A stretch of 64,000 nt of DNA from Flavobacterium sp. UMI-01 (GCF_019656315.1 NZ_BPLU01000038.1:124001-188000), one strand, 5' to 3'. Counted from the stretch's first letter, positions 29,901 to 37,966 are shown. The notes: generated from the letters alone by a model not told the origin. Program-made: numbers and translations.

Positions 29901-30441
29901 AATCAAAATCTGGAGTTTTATACAAAGAATCAATTAATAAAACTTCATTAAATTTCGCTCCACCCTTTAATCGGTAAACCGTTTCTACAATTTCTCTTTG
30001 CGCCTCTTGGGCAGGAACCCAAGGGCCGCCCGTCATGGACCAGCCGGGGCAATTTTGCATCGTAAACTTTAATCCTAAACGCTTGCATTCATCGGCTGTA
30101 TGGCGCACCATATCTTCCCATTCTGGTGATAATACTTTGATTTGTTTAACCCCTGGAAATACCTGTCCGTTTTTATTAAATAAATGTACTCCTTGAATAC
30201 CTGCATATTTTATTGCTTCTAAGTCGAGTGTAATCCCTTCTTTGCTAATGTTATTTCCGTTAAAATGAAACCAAGTTTCGGGATGGTATTGCATTTCTGG
30301 TGATGAAAACCCTTTTTTTAATTTTTCAAGACTCATTTCAGGTATGTTTTTTCCTGAAACAACAGCTGTTTTTTGAGGTTTACAACCTACAAAAAACAGC
30401 TGAATACTTAATACAAAGCATACAATAGAGGAAATTTTCAT
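26962..30441 (-). CDS. GH106-type alpha-L-rhamnosidase, lipoprotein
   Basis: A 1159-aa protein with a lipobox (FFVGC) at residue 20, so it is membrane-anchored, unlike the other two GH106 proteins here. GH106 opening: HPETWFHFNGN, then LDLEAIKYAGIQGVHLFN. Candidate catalytic Glu residues lie in LIDSWESHVPTW and AAEACTQLDVKW. The C-terminal sandwich has IDLGEVANIAELWCNGERVG. The WESH and AEACT versions differ from the SYE and AEAFT versions of the paralogues, suggesting a different specificity. It is preceded by promoter module 5 and a long leader (about 118 bases). The next gene downstream is the GH78 paralogue B. Confidence 0.88.
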   Translation of the reverse strand: MKISSIVCFVLSIQLFFVGCKPQKTAVVSGKNIPEMSLEKLKKGFSSPEMQYHPETWFHFNGNNISKEGITLDLEAIKYAGIQGVHLFNKNGQVFPGVKQIKVLSPEWEDMVRHTADECKRLGLKFTMQNCPGWSMTGGPWVPAQEAQREIVETVYRLKGGAKFNEVLLIDSLYKTPDFDYKEVQVLAFPTPEGDDTAILNPSKVETNNTIVPWEDIFNPNSKIIVTAKTTMLDKELPQYRAEGIAKVATKNSWVKTIFNNPVTLRSIELPPLRHIITDSQYPKVDVTLKVEAVLGNTLTQIAAIKIPDGHWNDRQKYLTLAVPETTAKEFIFTFEGTHVIQPEFIHLTSKPRLHNHEAKAAKTLRGIKEEMTYHYAQNTIIPADKILNITDKMSSDGTLTWDVPKGNWTVVRFGHINMRLTNKPAMPESTGWESSKLDKIAIENHLRKGMIGKMIQPGGPIGDGKLKGLLIDSWESHVPTWTMNSEDMFQEFEKRRGYSMKKYLPVTMGYIVESPELTTKFLRDIRQTMDDVYVDNFFSHFAKIAHEMGTEVYTEGAGGEVLPIDPMRYYGVSDIPMTEFWYPTAPSKQNENDKLVFSATSAMHLYNKPKLAAEACTQLDVKWNEHPFDVKYLIDYNFTKGINHLVFHTFSHTPQTNVTPGSSFGGNIGFPLVRKQTWWKHMPDWITYLARDQYMLQQGEYIADVLWYYGDDFVRPPSDLDYFPKGYRFDYLNEEILQTKLSAKDGKINVKDAGDYRVILLRNSDEMLLSTLQKLKELVLQGAVIVGDKPMGSPSLMDDENDLKTLKTISDELWGIENRGVKKVGLGKVYWGQTLDEVLKTETIAPDVVVPDGLPIHWIHRQTADADIYFVSTTSDKPVDVSLSFRVTNTHPQLWDAFTGEQQDALVWSKDKERINVALSFSPSGSAIVVFPKGEKKSSCSKIVFENQTILSSEKGWYRIHNNNNLITVSKTGNDILASKSGTYSFYEGEKVNSIQLKVEEKALQNNWKAAFEKGWDTPETIQIPKLESLSNHENNAVKHYSGTITYTKDFKLETIGENCSIDLGEVANIAELWCNGERVGTRWAPPFTFDVSKYVKNGNNTLVVKVTNTWRNQLIFDNTRSKETKKTWTTNPPKKDDTKLDSSGLIGPVTLKTYFNK

Positions 30442-30474
30442 GATTTTTATTTTAAAAAAGTGTGTAAAAAGTAG

Positions 30475-30496
30475 AAACTATTGCATCAATAGTTTT
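30475..30496. other. Small hairpin in the leader of the GH106 gene
   Basis: AAACTATTG and CAATAGTTT arms (inverted, 4-base loop) lie between promoter module 5 and the ATG at 30441. No U-tract follows on the minus strand, so it looks like a leader structure rather than a terminator. Confidence 0.45.
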
Positions 30497-30565
30497 GTAT
30501 GATTTTGAAAAAACATTAAAAATGAGGCATCAAATATTCATTTACCACTTTATTTTTATTGTTGA

Positions 30566-30610
30566 TAAACTTAAATCTTAGCTATATAATTTTTATCCTG
30601 TACTGTCTTG
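30566..30610 (-). promoter_or_regulatory. Promoter module 5, upstream of GH106-GH78
   Basis: Operator CAAGACAGTACAGGATA (30594-30610 on the minus strand), with near-consensus -7 box TAAGTTTA at 30566-30573, exactly 20 bp downstream. Predicted start near 30559. Confidence 0.8.
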
Positions 30611-30645
30611 GTTATTAACCAAAAAAATCCATCCCTAAGCAAACA

Positions 30646-32058
30646 TTAACAAATTCGCACCACTTTTAATTTCAATAAATTACCGAGTTTGTCAATTTTA
30701 TTAGCAATATGTCCAACTCCAATGGCACAATGATGCGAAGGCCCTTGTTTAGACCATTCGTTCATAAAAGCACGTGCGCCAATTGAAAAACGGTATCGGC
30801 TGTTGGTATTTCCTATTTGGAGCACAGGACCTGCAACTGATTCTCCTTCGGCGACCAATAAAAAGACTTCATCTTTACCTTCTACCACCGAGAGTAAGGT
30901 TACAGGGCCGTGTTTAACTGTCATTTGTATCGAAAGGCCTTTACCCGGTTTTCCGTGGTAAACAGGAAGTGGCACTAGTTGTACGTTCCCTTCGGCAATG
31001 GCAAAATGAGCAGGACCATCATGCCCTAGCATCACAATATCATCGTTAAAATCCATCGCATAAAACTCTGAGAAAGACCCACCCACACCAAAGGCATCCA
31101 TGATTTTCATGGCTTGGGCATTTTTAATTTCGTATTCACCTGCAACGGGAATATTTTTCCCTGTTAGCAACGTATTTCCAGCGATTACTGAGGTTACAAT
31201 ATTTTCATATTCATTCCCCGATTCGCCTTCGTAATAATACGCCAAAGAACCTAAATTGTGATTCTGTACCAATTTGTCTAAGGCAACCGAGGTTTTGGCG
31301 GCACGAATTAATTCTGCTTCTTCACATTCATCAACAACTGTAAATGTATTTTGGAACTCAGCTAATTTATTTTGAATTTCTAATTCTGTTGCTTCGTCTC
31401 TGTGCTTTTTGAGTTCGCACATTTCAACAATTTCGATATGTGTACCAAAGGCGGCCGCTTGTTTGGTTAAATCAGAATAGACATCAAGCATCCCGCAATA
31501 GTAATGTCCTAAAACACCGAGACGGTTGTTGTGCATCACATCGGCTACGTTGGCAGCTTCAATCCAATTTTGAATTTCATCCCAAACCGATTGTTCTCCT
31601 AAATATCCCGTTACAAACTCATAATCCAAACCAGAACGGTTAAAAACATTGGCAATTTCTGGAACAGAGCAAGCTTGGCAATGCGCTAACCATTCGCCTG
31701 TCATTAAACCACGATCGCCCATTTTATTGAACTTTTCGTAATCAATAGCGGCAACGGGCTGGATATTCAAAATTACTATTGGGCATTTTAATTTTTGAAC
31801 CACTGGTAAAACAGTCGATGACAAGGCGTAGGTCGAAACATATAGAAATACAATACCCACATCTTCTTTTTTCAAAAATTCAGCAGCTTCTCTTGCTCTT
31901 TCTGGCGAATCGATTAATCCTACATTGACTACCTCGGCTCCGAAGGTTTCCATTTTATTGGCAATTTGGTTTTGGTAGCCTTCTAATCGTTCTAACAACC
32001 CCTCAAACTGTGGCCAATAGGTATCCAAACCGATACCAAACAATCCTACTTTTATCAT
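30646..32058 (-). CDS. L-arabinose/L-fucose isomerase-family sugar isomerase
   Basis: A cytoplasmic protein (about 470 aa, no signal peptide) of the AraA/FucI fold, which interconverts aldoses and ketoses with a divalent metal. I see an N-terminal Rossmann-like domain (KVGLFGIGLDTYWPQFEG), a middle domain, and a C-terminal segment GPSHHCAIGVGHIANK that parallels the AraA GG-A-HHT end. Candidate metal ligands are Glu in YYYEGESGNEYE and SEFYAMDF, and His in MLGHDGP and SHHC. The start at 32058 (MIKVGLFGIG) is preferred over an in-frame ATG at 32091 because the family begins at this beta-strand. It is the only sugar-metabolism enzyme in the window and differs from the classical RhaA rhamnose isomerase, so the sugar could be rhamnose, xylose, fucose or another product. 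Substrate unknown. Confidence 0.82.
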   Translation of the reverse strand: MIKVGLFGIGLDTYWPQFEGLLERLEGYQNQIANKMETFGAEVVNVGLIDSPERAREAAEFLKKEDVGIVFLYVSTYALSSTVLPVVQKLKCPIVILNIQPVAAIDYEKFNKMGDRGLMTGEWLAHCQACSVPEIANVFNRSGLDYEFVTGYLGEQSVWDEIQNWIEAANVADVMHNNRLGVLGHYYCGMLDVYSDLTKQAAAFGTHIEIVEMCELKKHRDEATELEIQNKLAEFQNTFTVVDECEEAELIRAAKTSVALDKLVQNHNLGSLAYYYEGESGNEYENIVTSVIAGNTLLTGKNIPVAGEYEIKNAQAMKIMDAFGVGGSFSEFYAMDFNDDIVMLGHDGPAHFAIAEGNVQLVPLPVYHGKPGKGLSIQMTVKHGPVTLLSVVEGKDEVFLLVAEGESVAGPVLQIGNTNSRYRFSIGARAFMNEWSKQGPSHHCAIGVGHIANKIDKLGNLLKLKVVRIC

Positions 32059-32205
32059 TTTATTATTTTTATTAAATACGCAATCATCCACCCGCTTTCA
32101 AGGGAACTAAATTTATTTTTAAGCCACAGATTTCAAGAAAAGTGGTTTTGGGACATTAACGAAAGTGTTCTAACTTGGTGAAGCGATTCGAATATATGAT
32201 TTAGA

Positions 32206-32256
32206 AAAGCCACGAATTCACGAATTACGAAACTTAATTCGTGAATTCGTGGCTTT
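32206..32256. repeat. Large perfect palindromic element
   Basis: Perfect 22-bp arms (32206-32227 and 32235-32256) around a 7-base loop; each arm itself contains ACGAATTCACGAATT-type internal repetition. It lies in the 449-base gap between the isomerase and the GH78 gene. It has no long U-tract on the minus strand (TCTAAATC follows). I recall similar CGTGAATTCGTGGC elements as scattered intergenic repeats in Flavobacterium, so a dispersed repeat that can double as a transcription stop is likely. Confidence 0.75.
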
Positions 32257-32390
32257 CATTTATCCAACTCAAAAAGAGTAATTAGATAGAATTAAAAAGA
32301 TTTTAAGGATTTTTAATTATCTAATATCCTAAATCCGTAGTAAATCTACCTTACACATTATAATCGTGTTTATCAAAATATTTTGAAAAA

Positions 32391-32460
32391 AATCTGCATA
32401 AATCTGTGTAAATCTGCGTGCAAAAAATCAGCACGCTGATTCGGCAGATTTTCGCAGATA
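32391..32460. repeat. 10-bp tandem AATCTG units and small palindrome
   Basis: Three consecutive 10-base units AATCTGCATA, AATCTGTGTA, AATCTGCGTG (32391-32420), then the palindrome AATCAGC-AC-GCTGATT and further GCAGATT copies. Related AATCTG/ACACAGAT sequence recurs at about 51015-51100. It is intergenic with no coding potential. The rest of this gap shows nothing else I can name. Confidence 0.6.
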
Positions 32461-32507
32461 ATAATTTAGATCTGATTCATTAATTAGGTCATTTACCTTT
32501 GTGTTTT

Positions 32508-35500
32508 TTATTTATAAATTTTAAACTCAGCTATTGAAACCGCTTTTTGCCCCTTTTCAATTGTAATTCTGCACTTAGTAGCTGTTACCGTTTTAAAATT
32601 GTGTTCTTTATTTTGTCCACAGTTTTTTCCTTCGGCTACATCTTTCCATTCTTTTCCGTTCCAATACTGAATTTTGTAGCCTTCAATAGTAGTACCTAGC
32701 TCATCGATGATTACTTTGCTAAAAGTTTGTGGTTTTACCCATTCGACTTCTAAATATTGGTTATTGGCGTCTTTAGCCTGCCAGCTGGTTTCGTTGTTTT
32801 CATCATTGGCTTTGAAAGCTTCAAAACCAGGCAACTTTTCTGTTTCAATAAACATCGATGAAGCGTTCATTCTGCCTATTAAAGCCAGGTTTTTATTAGT
32901 CCCTATAGGTTCTGGATAAACGGTTTTTGGCAATTCGTTCACCTGAAAATCATAGATTCCAGATGGCACATTGTAGATGACATAATTCCCAACAGCATCA
33001 CTTTTTTCGGTACCTAGAAAGCTAATTCCTTTGGCATTTTCTGCGAGTACTTTTCCTTCTTTCACCCCATTTTTAGAAACAGCGGGTACATACACCTGAG
33101 CGGTAGAATTGACAGGAACTTCGATATGGAAATTGGCAGTGTTATTTTTCTTTGTCCAATTGACAATTACTTTTCCATACATGGATTCGTAAGCTGTATT
33201 GGCAAAAGTTAAATCACCCACAACTGCTGGTTTTATGATCATATTTTGCATGCCTAAACTTTTAGGATTAGGACGAATACCACCAAAACCTTTGATAAAA
33301 TAACCGCCAATTCCTGTATAACAAGTATGGATTTTACTAACACCAACCGAAGACCAACGTTCTGGCCAAACGGTTTCGCCCTGTGCTATAAAATAGCCAT
33401 AACTAGGATGATGCTTGTCTTGTAGCAATTCATAAATCAAATCCATGCGCTCTCCATACTCGGTAAAATAACGGGTGTACATACCTTGTCCTGAACTCCC
33501 CGTGTCGTAATACGGAAATTTGTACAACACATTATCTACTAAAACATCCGTTACTTTTTTCTTTTCGGCTTCGGGGGTTACGCCTGCAATCAAAGCAAAG
33601 GCTTGATTGACTTGTTGCCCATTGCCATATTGGCCTGTTTCAGCATTATACGTCATTTTATGCGTAGCTTCTCGTTGTACTTTTAAACGATTGCCAAAGA
33701 TTTTTGCTTCTTCGGTTTTGTTCAATTCTAAAGCCATTTTCTCGGCATTATCTAGCATAAAGGCATAAACACAGTTGTTAAAATGAATCGCTTCTGGCGA
33801 GTTGCTACTGGTCCAAAAATTTCCTTTTGGTGTACACCAATCGCCTAAACCAGGAAAATCTCTAGCTCCTTGTGGCCCTGTAATCAATGCGCCTCCCGAC
33901 TCATAATTAGAATTTTGATACATCCAAGTCATCCATTTTTTCATCGACTCATAGTTATTTTCTAATACTTTTTTGTCCCCCAACATTCTGTAGGTTTCCC
34001 AAACCGTTAAAGGGCTATTGGCTTTCCACATTAAAAAAGGACGATCGTTTTCATTAATAACACCACGAATTTGACCATCTGGAAATTGTGAATCGCGCGT
34101 GTATTGTAAATACTGATCCATGTAAGCACCACTTTCAAAATTAGGTAGCGCATCACCGTACATGGCGGCTACCGTCACTTCGCCCCAACCTCTTCGCTCG
34201 CGGTGTGGGCAATCCATTAATATTCCGTCAAGGGTATTGGCTAGGTAAGTATCCAAATTTGTTTTGTAAATCTGGTTTAGTAATTTGCTCGAACTTTCAA
34301 ATGAACTAATACGTTTGCGGTCATTGGTAATCACAAAACCTTTGATATCAGCTAATTTTGGTTCATACTTTAAACCATAAACGGTAATCCAGCGTCCACC
34401 GGCGACATTGAATCGGTTGGTAAATTTTCCTTCACCCGATTTTCCGAAAATGTATTTGCTCTTTTGCTCCCAGTTCATCACCTTTTCGGTTTGGTCGCTA
34501 ATCTCAAACAAAATCGAATCGCCAACAGCGCCTTTGTACAATTTCATTTCAAAAAAACCAGTATAATTGCGTCCCATATCAATGCGATAGGTACCGTCAG
34601 CATTTTTCTGGATTGCAATGGGGTTAACCTCTTCAAACTTGACTTGAGGTTCCACCATTTGAGCACTTAATTCGGCAGTAATTGGTGTGAATTTTCTGTT
34701 TTTAAATCGTGACTCACCAATGGCTTTGTCTTCTTTTACAATTACATTCTCATTGGCATCAGTAATACCCTTATTTAATTCATCGGCATTATAAATACTG
34801 GCTTGCATCCAATTACTATCATCATAATCTGCTGCATTCCAATTGTCTTCTCTTTTTCTGTCATCAATGGTTTCTCCACCAAAACGCAAAATATCCCAAT
34901 CCCCATAATACTGACTGTTACTTACTTTACATTTCCATGTTTCATCAGTACCAAGGGCTATTTTAGTAGCTCCCAGTTGGATTTCTACTTGAGCTTTGAA
35001 TGCAAAAGGCGGATTTCTGTACTCAGTAATGCGATCCCATCTAGCCCAACCAGCGGCATGCCAAACCCCAATGACATTTTTCCCTTTTTTCAAATGTTTA
35101 CTAATATCATAAGTCAAATACGGAATCCTTTTTTTCATATAAGAAGATACCGGATTCATCACATTATCAGTAACTTTTTGACCATTCACATACAATTCAT
35201 GATACCCAAAAGACCCCAAATAAACATAGGCCTCACTGGGTTGTTCTGATAAATTAATGTTTTTGCGGTACCAATTGTGGTCGGTTTTCTTTTGGTTTTT
35301 TTTAAAAATCCACTCGCCTTTCCAGTCCTCTTTGTTCAACAAACCCATCGTGAATTTGGCATCTTCACTCCAGTCCGACTGCTCGCCTGACACATCCCAT
35401 ATACGGACTTTCCAGAAACATTCTTGACCTGAAATTAAACGCTTTCCGTTATAAATGGTATTAACGGATTGATTGCTTTCCACTTTTCCAGAATCCCATA

Positions 35501-35777
35501 AATCGCCGATATTTTTATGTAGGTTTTGAATACTAGTCGAAACAATAATTTGATAGGCTGTTTGTTTTTGACCTCTCAGCTGTTGGGATGCTAGAAGTTT
35601 CCAACTCAACCTCGGTGAGGTATTATCAATTCCTAACGGATTGACACGATACTCGCATCGCAAGTCCACGACTTTCACTGTAGAATTGGCAAAACAACAA
35701 CTACTAGACACTAATAATACCGCCAGAAACAATTGGAAAGCATTATTTATTACAAGATTTTTAAATTGGTTTTTCAT
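32508..35777 (-). CDS. GH78 alpha-L-rhamnosidase with C-terminal F5/8C-like module
   Basis: A 1089-aa secreted protein (hydrophobic signal, SSSCCFANS, possibly a lipoprotein). The Ig-like rhamnosidase module (YRVNPLGIDNTSPRLSW) is followed by binding sandwiches and the (alpha/alpha)6 domain with MDCPHRERRGWGE (about residue 520) and Glu of TVWPERW as candidate base. In the signature, the usual G-D after the Trp is replaced by G-E one residue earlier. The last ~130 residues form a discoidin (F5/8 type C, CBM32-like) module: SMFIETEKLPGFEAFKANDE, NETSWQAKDANN, RITIEKGQKAVSIAEFKIY. The gene is divergent from the AraC regulator across 220 bases and lacks the promoter module; a -7-like TAAGTTTTG lies just upstream of its ATG. 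Confidence 0.92.
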   Translation of the reverse strand: MKNQFKNLVINNAFQLFLAVLLVSSSCCFANSTVKVVDLRCEYRVNPLGIDNTSPRLSWKLLASQQLRGQKQTAYQIIVSTSIQNLHKNIGDLWDSGKVESNQSVNTIYNGKRLISGQECFWKVRIWDVSGEQSDWSEDAKFTMGLLNKEDWKGEWIFKKNQKKTDHNWYRKNINLSEQPSEAYVYLGSFGYHELYVNGQKVTDNVMNPVSSYMKKRIPYLTYDISKHLKKGKNVIGVWHAAGWARWDRITEYRNPPFAFKAQVEIQLGATKIALGTDETWKCKVSNSQYYGDWDILRFGGETIDDRKREDNWNAADYDDSNWMQASIYNADELNKGITDANENVIVKEDKAIGESRFKNRKFTPITAELSAQMVEPQVKFEEVNPIAIQKNADGTYRIDMGRNYTGFFEMKLYKGAVGDSILFEISDQTEKVMNWEQKSKYIFGKSGEGKFTNRFNVAGGRWITVYGLKYEPKLADIKGFVITNDRKRISSFESSSKLLNQIYKTNLDTYLANTLDGILMDCPHRERRGWGEVTVAAMYGDALPNFESGAYMDQYLQYTRDSQFPDGQIRGVINENDRPFLMWKANSPLTVWETYRMLGDKKVLENNYESMKKWMTWMYQNSNYESGGALITGPQGARDFPGLGDWCTPKGNFWTSSNSPEAIHFNNCVYAFMLDNAEKMALELNKTEEAKIFGNRLKVQREATHKMTYNAETGQYGNGQQVNQAFALIAGVTPEAEKKKVTDVLVDNVLYKFPYYDTGSSGQGMYTRYFTEYGERMDLIYELLQDKHHPSYGYFIAQGETVWPERWSSVGVSKIHTCYTGIGGYFIKGFGGIRPNPKSLGMQNMIIKPAVVGDLTFANTAYESMYGKVIVNWTKKNNTANFHIEVPVNSTAQVYVPAVSKNGVKEGKVLAENAKGISFLGTEKSDAVGNYVIYNVPSGIYDFQVNELPKTVYPEPIGTNKNLALIGRMNASSMFIETEKLPGFEAFKANDENNETSWQAKDANNQYLEVEWVKPQTFSKVIIDELGTTIEGYKIQYWNGKEWKDVAEGKNCGQNKEHNFKTVTATKCRITIEKGQKAVSIAEFKIYK

Positions 35778-35997
35778 TTTACAAAACTTAAAATTGTATT
35801 TTTTGATTTGGTTTTTAATAAAAAAGCATATTCAGAATAAAGAGTACCCTTTTGAACAAATAAATTCATATTTACAGCTTAACAACTTATATTTAAATAC
35901 ATTTGTTATACTATTTCAAACAAACAGGAATGTAAAATTCGCTAATTTATGCAGGAATTGAAATTGACAATTTGATATTTTAATTGCACAAAATGAT

Positions 35998-36873
35998 ATG
36001 AAAAACAAATACCGCAAATACCTGATGGTTTTTGACCAAGATAAAAAATGGGGTTTCTTTATCAACAACCTTGGCAGAACTGTAATTAGCCCCAATCAAG
36101 ACTATCCCTCAAAAGACCATCCTGACGATTATGTATTCGAATGGAGTAAAGGGCGCATTTTAGACGAATTTCATTTGGTTTTAATCACCAAAGGAGAAGG
36201 AATATTTGAAAGTGAGCAAACAGGTAAAAAAAGAATTTCGGATGGGGATGTATTTTTATTATTTCCCGGAGTTTGGCATCGGTACAAACCCTCAAAAAAG
36301 ACAGGCTGGACAGAACGTTGGGTAGGTTTTTCGGGCGAGATTGCCAATCAATTTTTGGCCAACGGCTTTTTCACGGCTGAAGAACCACTTCTTTCAAAAT
36401 GCAATACTGAGTCGGTTTTAAATCATTTCAATACGCTTTTCAAATTATTTGATGAAGAACCCTTTGGTTTTCAAAGACTAGCCTCTGGAATTTGCATCCA
36501 ACTAATGGCAGAACTTCACAACATCAAACAGGGTGGTAACAACATTGAAGACCTCAACTCTATGATTTCAAAAGCCAAAGGTTTGATGTATAAAAACATT
36601 AATCAATCTATTGATTTAGAAAAAATGGCAACGGAACTTGGCGTTAGCTATTCCAAATTTAGAATTGATTTTAAAACCCAAACAGGCGTATCGCCATTGC
36701 AATATTATTTGTTACTTAAAATTGAAAAGTCCAAAGAGTTGTTATTAAATTCCAATAAAAACCAAAAAGAAATTGCTTATGAATTGGGCTTTGAATCGGA
36801 TTTTTATTTTAACCGCCTTTTTAAACAAAAAACAGGATTGACTCCTGGGCAATTTAGAAATTTTCAAAAATAA
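35998..36873 (+). CDS. AraC-family transcriptional regulator
   Basis: A 291-aa protein and the only clear plus-strand gene. Residues about 55-105 form a cupin-like effector-binding domain (LVLITKGEGIFES, ISDGDVFLLFPGVWHRY), as in sugar-responsive AraC/RhaR regulators. Residues about 190-290 hold two helix-turn-helix motifs (IDLEKMATELGVSYSKFRI, and NQKEIAYELGFESDFYFNRL with FKQKTGLTPGQFR). Proteins of this type usually activate transcription by binding direct repeats beside the -35 region, which is how the eight promoter modules are built, so it is the best local candidate for their activator (inference). The inducer could be rhamnose or an ulvan oligosaccharide. The start ATG is preceded by AATGAT. 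The gene is followed by a hairpin shared with the convergent PL28 gene. Confidence 0.93.
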   Translation: MKNKYRKYLMVFDQDKKWGFFINNLGRTVISPNQDYPSKDHPDDYVFEWSKGRILDEFHLVLITKGEGIFESEQTGKKRISDGDVFLLFPGVWHRYKPSKKTGWTERWVGFSGEIANQFLANGFFTAEEPLLSKCNTESVLNHFNTLFKLFDEEPFGFQRLASGICIQLMAELHNIKQGGNNIEDLNSMISKAKGLMYKNINQSIDLEKMATELGVSYSKFRIDFKTQTGVSPLQYYLLLKIEKSKELLLNSNKNQKEIAYELGFESDFYFNRLFKQKTGLTPGQFRNFQK

Positions 36874-36943
36874 GACAGTCGTAAAATGGTTTTTAAAATC
36901 AACTTCAAAAAAAAGGATTATTGTTCTAATAAACCCTTAAAAA

Positions 36944-36973
36944 AACTACCCGAAATTGAGTTTTCGGGTAGTT
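36944..36973. terminator. Bidirectional terminator between the AraC and PL28 genes
   Basis: Arms AACTACCCGAAA (36944-36955) and its complement (36962-36973), loop of 6. It lies between convergent gene ends, with A/T-rich flanks on both sides, so it can serve both. Confidence 0.8.
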
Positions 36974-37004
36974 AGTTTACTTTAGATTTTAATACTAGGA
37001 AGTC

Positions 37005-37937
37005 TTATGGATTATTTACAAAATTAGCTTGTGTAGTACCCTTTCTCCATAAAATCGTAGCAGACCCTCCATGACAACGGTAAGCCCCCATGCGTAATTT
37101 AGCCTGCAAAGCTCTTTCTGGTTCTGGAACAGTAAAAGTACTACTTACACCATTGATAGTTGATTTCACATAATGTCTTAAAGTACCATTTACAGTATCA
37201 AACCCTGTGGAAACATCAACCCAAAAATCTTTATTATATTTAACATTGGTGATAAAAACCAATTGTCTTCCTGATGTGCCCGAGCCACCACGCGATACTA
37301 TTTCTTCCCGATAAATATCAAATGAATCTGTTTTACCTTGAGCATTCAGTATTACATCTCCATTAGAATCCCTAACAGGTTTAGCTATAAATAATGCAAT
37401 TGCTGGGTCAGCTGAACCTCCACCCCCTGTATGAGTCCCTTTGGCCTGAATTAAATAAGTCCCATCCTTATCACTCATACTAGTTGCAGGATAACTATCA
37501 GTAAAAGTACCTGCTTCTAAAACGCGACAGTAACCTGTTATTTGTACATAGTTTCCTGTTTTGATATTATTTACTGTACTACTAGCCCGTTCAATTCTTG
37601 TTTGAAGGGAACCCACATCATCTGTTGCAAGAAGGCGATATACTCCCCAGTCATAACTAGAACCATACGTACTTTGGGTATAATCATATGTACAACTTCT
37701 GTCATCAATTGTTGCATTTACACCCACATTATGATCGGTCCCTCCTCCTGTCCAGGTGTACAAAACTTGAGAACACGACACTGCTGTTAAATTATTACTA
37801 GTAGGCACTGTAATGTCTTCATCGTTCGCAGCTACATTTTTTGATTCTTGAACATCATTCGTACAAGACATTAAGAGTCCAATTTGGAGTAATCCTCCAA
37901 ACCCACCGAGGGCTAATTGTTTAAATTTTGTTTTCAT
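37005..37937 (-). CDS. Short PL28-like ulvan lyase paralogue, lipoprotein
   Basis: A 310-aa protein with a lipobox (LLMSC). It aligns over its length with the catalytic part of the larger PL28 protein at 49229: ATIDDRSC, LQTRIERASS, DGTYLIQAKGTHTGGGGS, DPAIALFIAKP, FDIYREEIVSRGG, GRQLVFITNV, PEPERALQAKLRMGAYRCHGG. PL28 enzymes are beta-jelly-roll lyases that cut ulvan at rhamnose-3-sulfate to uronate bonds and leave an unsaturated uronyl end. It has no extra binding module and no T9SS tail, so it is probably periplasmic or surface-anchored by lipid. The AKGKH segment of the larger paralogue reads AKGTH here, so activity or specificity may have changed. It has promoter module 6. Confidence 0.82.
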   Translation of the reverse strand: MKTKFKQLALGGFGGLLQIGLLMSCTNDVQESKNVAANDEDITVPTSNNLTAVSCSQVLYTWTGGGTDHNVGVNATIDDRSCTYDYTQSTYGSSYDWGVYRLLATDDVGSLQTRIERASSTVNNIKTGNYVQITGYCRVLEAGTFTDSYPATSMSDKDGTYLIQAKGTHTGGGGSADPAIALFIAKPVRDSNGDVILNAQGKTDSFDIYREEIVSRGGSGTSGRQLVFITNVKYNKDFWVDVSTGFDTVNGTLRHYVKSTINGVSSTFTVPEPERALQAKLRMGAYRCHGGSATILWRKGTTQANFVNNP

Positions 37938-37966
37938 TTAAAGATAAATTTGGTTAATTAATATCT

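Noticed and set aside
32391..32460. CRISPR-like array
   Set aside because: The units are 10 bp with no spacers between them, and no cas gene is nearby.
34803..35249. Plus-strand open frame of 148 codons
   Set aside because: It lies wholly opposite the GH78 gene, has no recognisable domain, and its composition follows the antisense of real coding sequence.
35925..35957. Two CAGGAA half-sites upstream of the AraC gene, 27 bp apart
   Set aside because: The spacing and sixth base differ from the eight modules and no -7 box stands 20 bp downstream, so I do not count it as a ninth copy.
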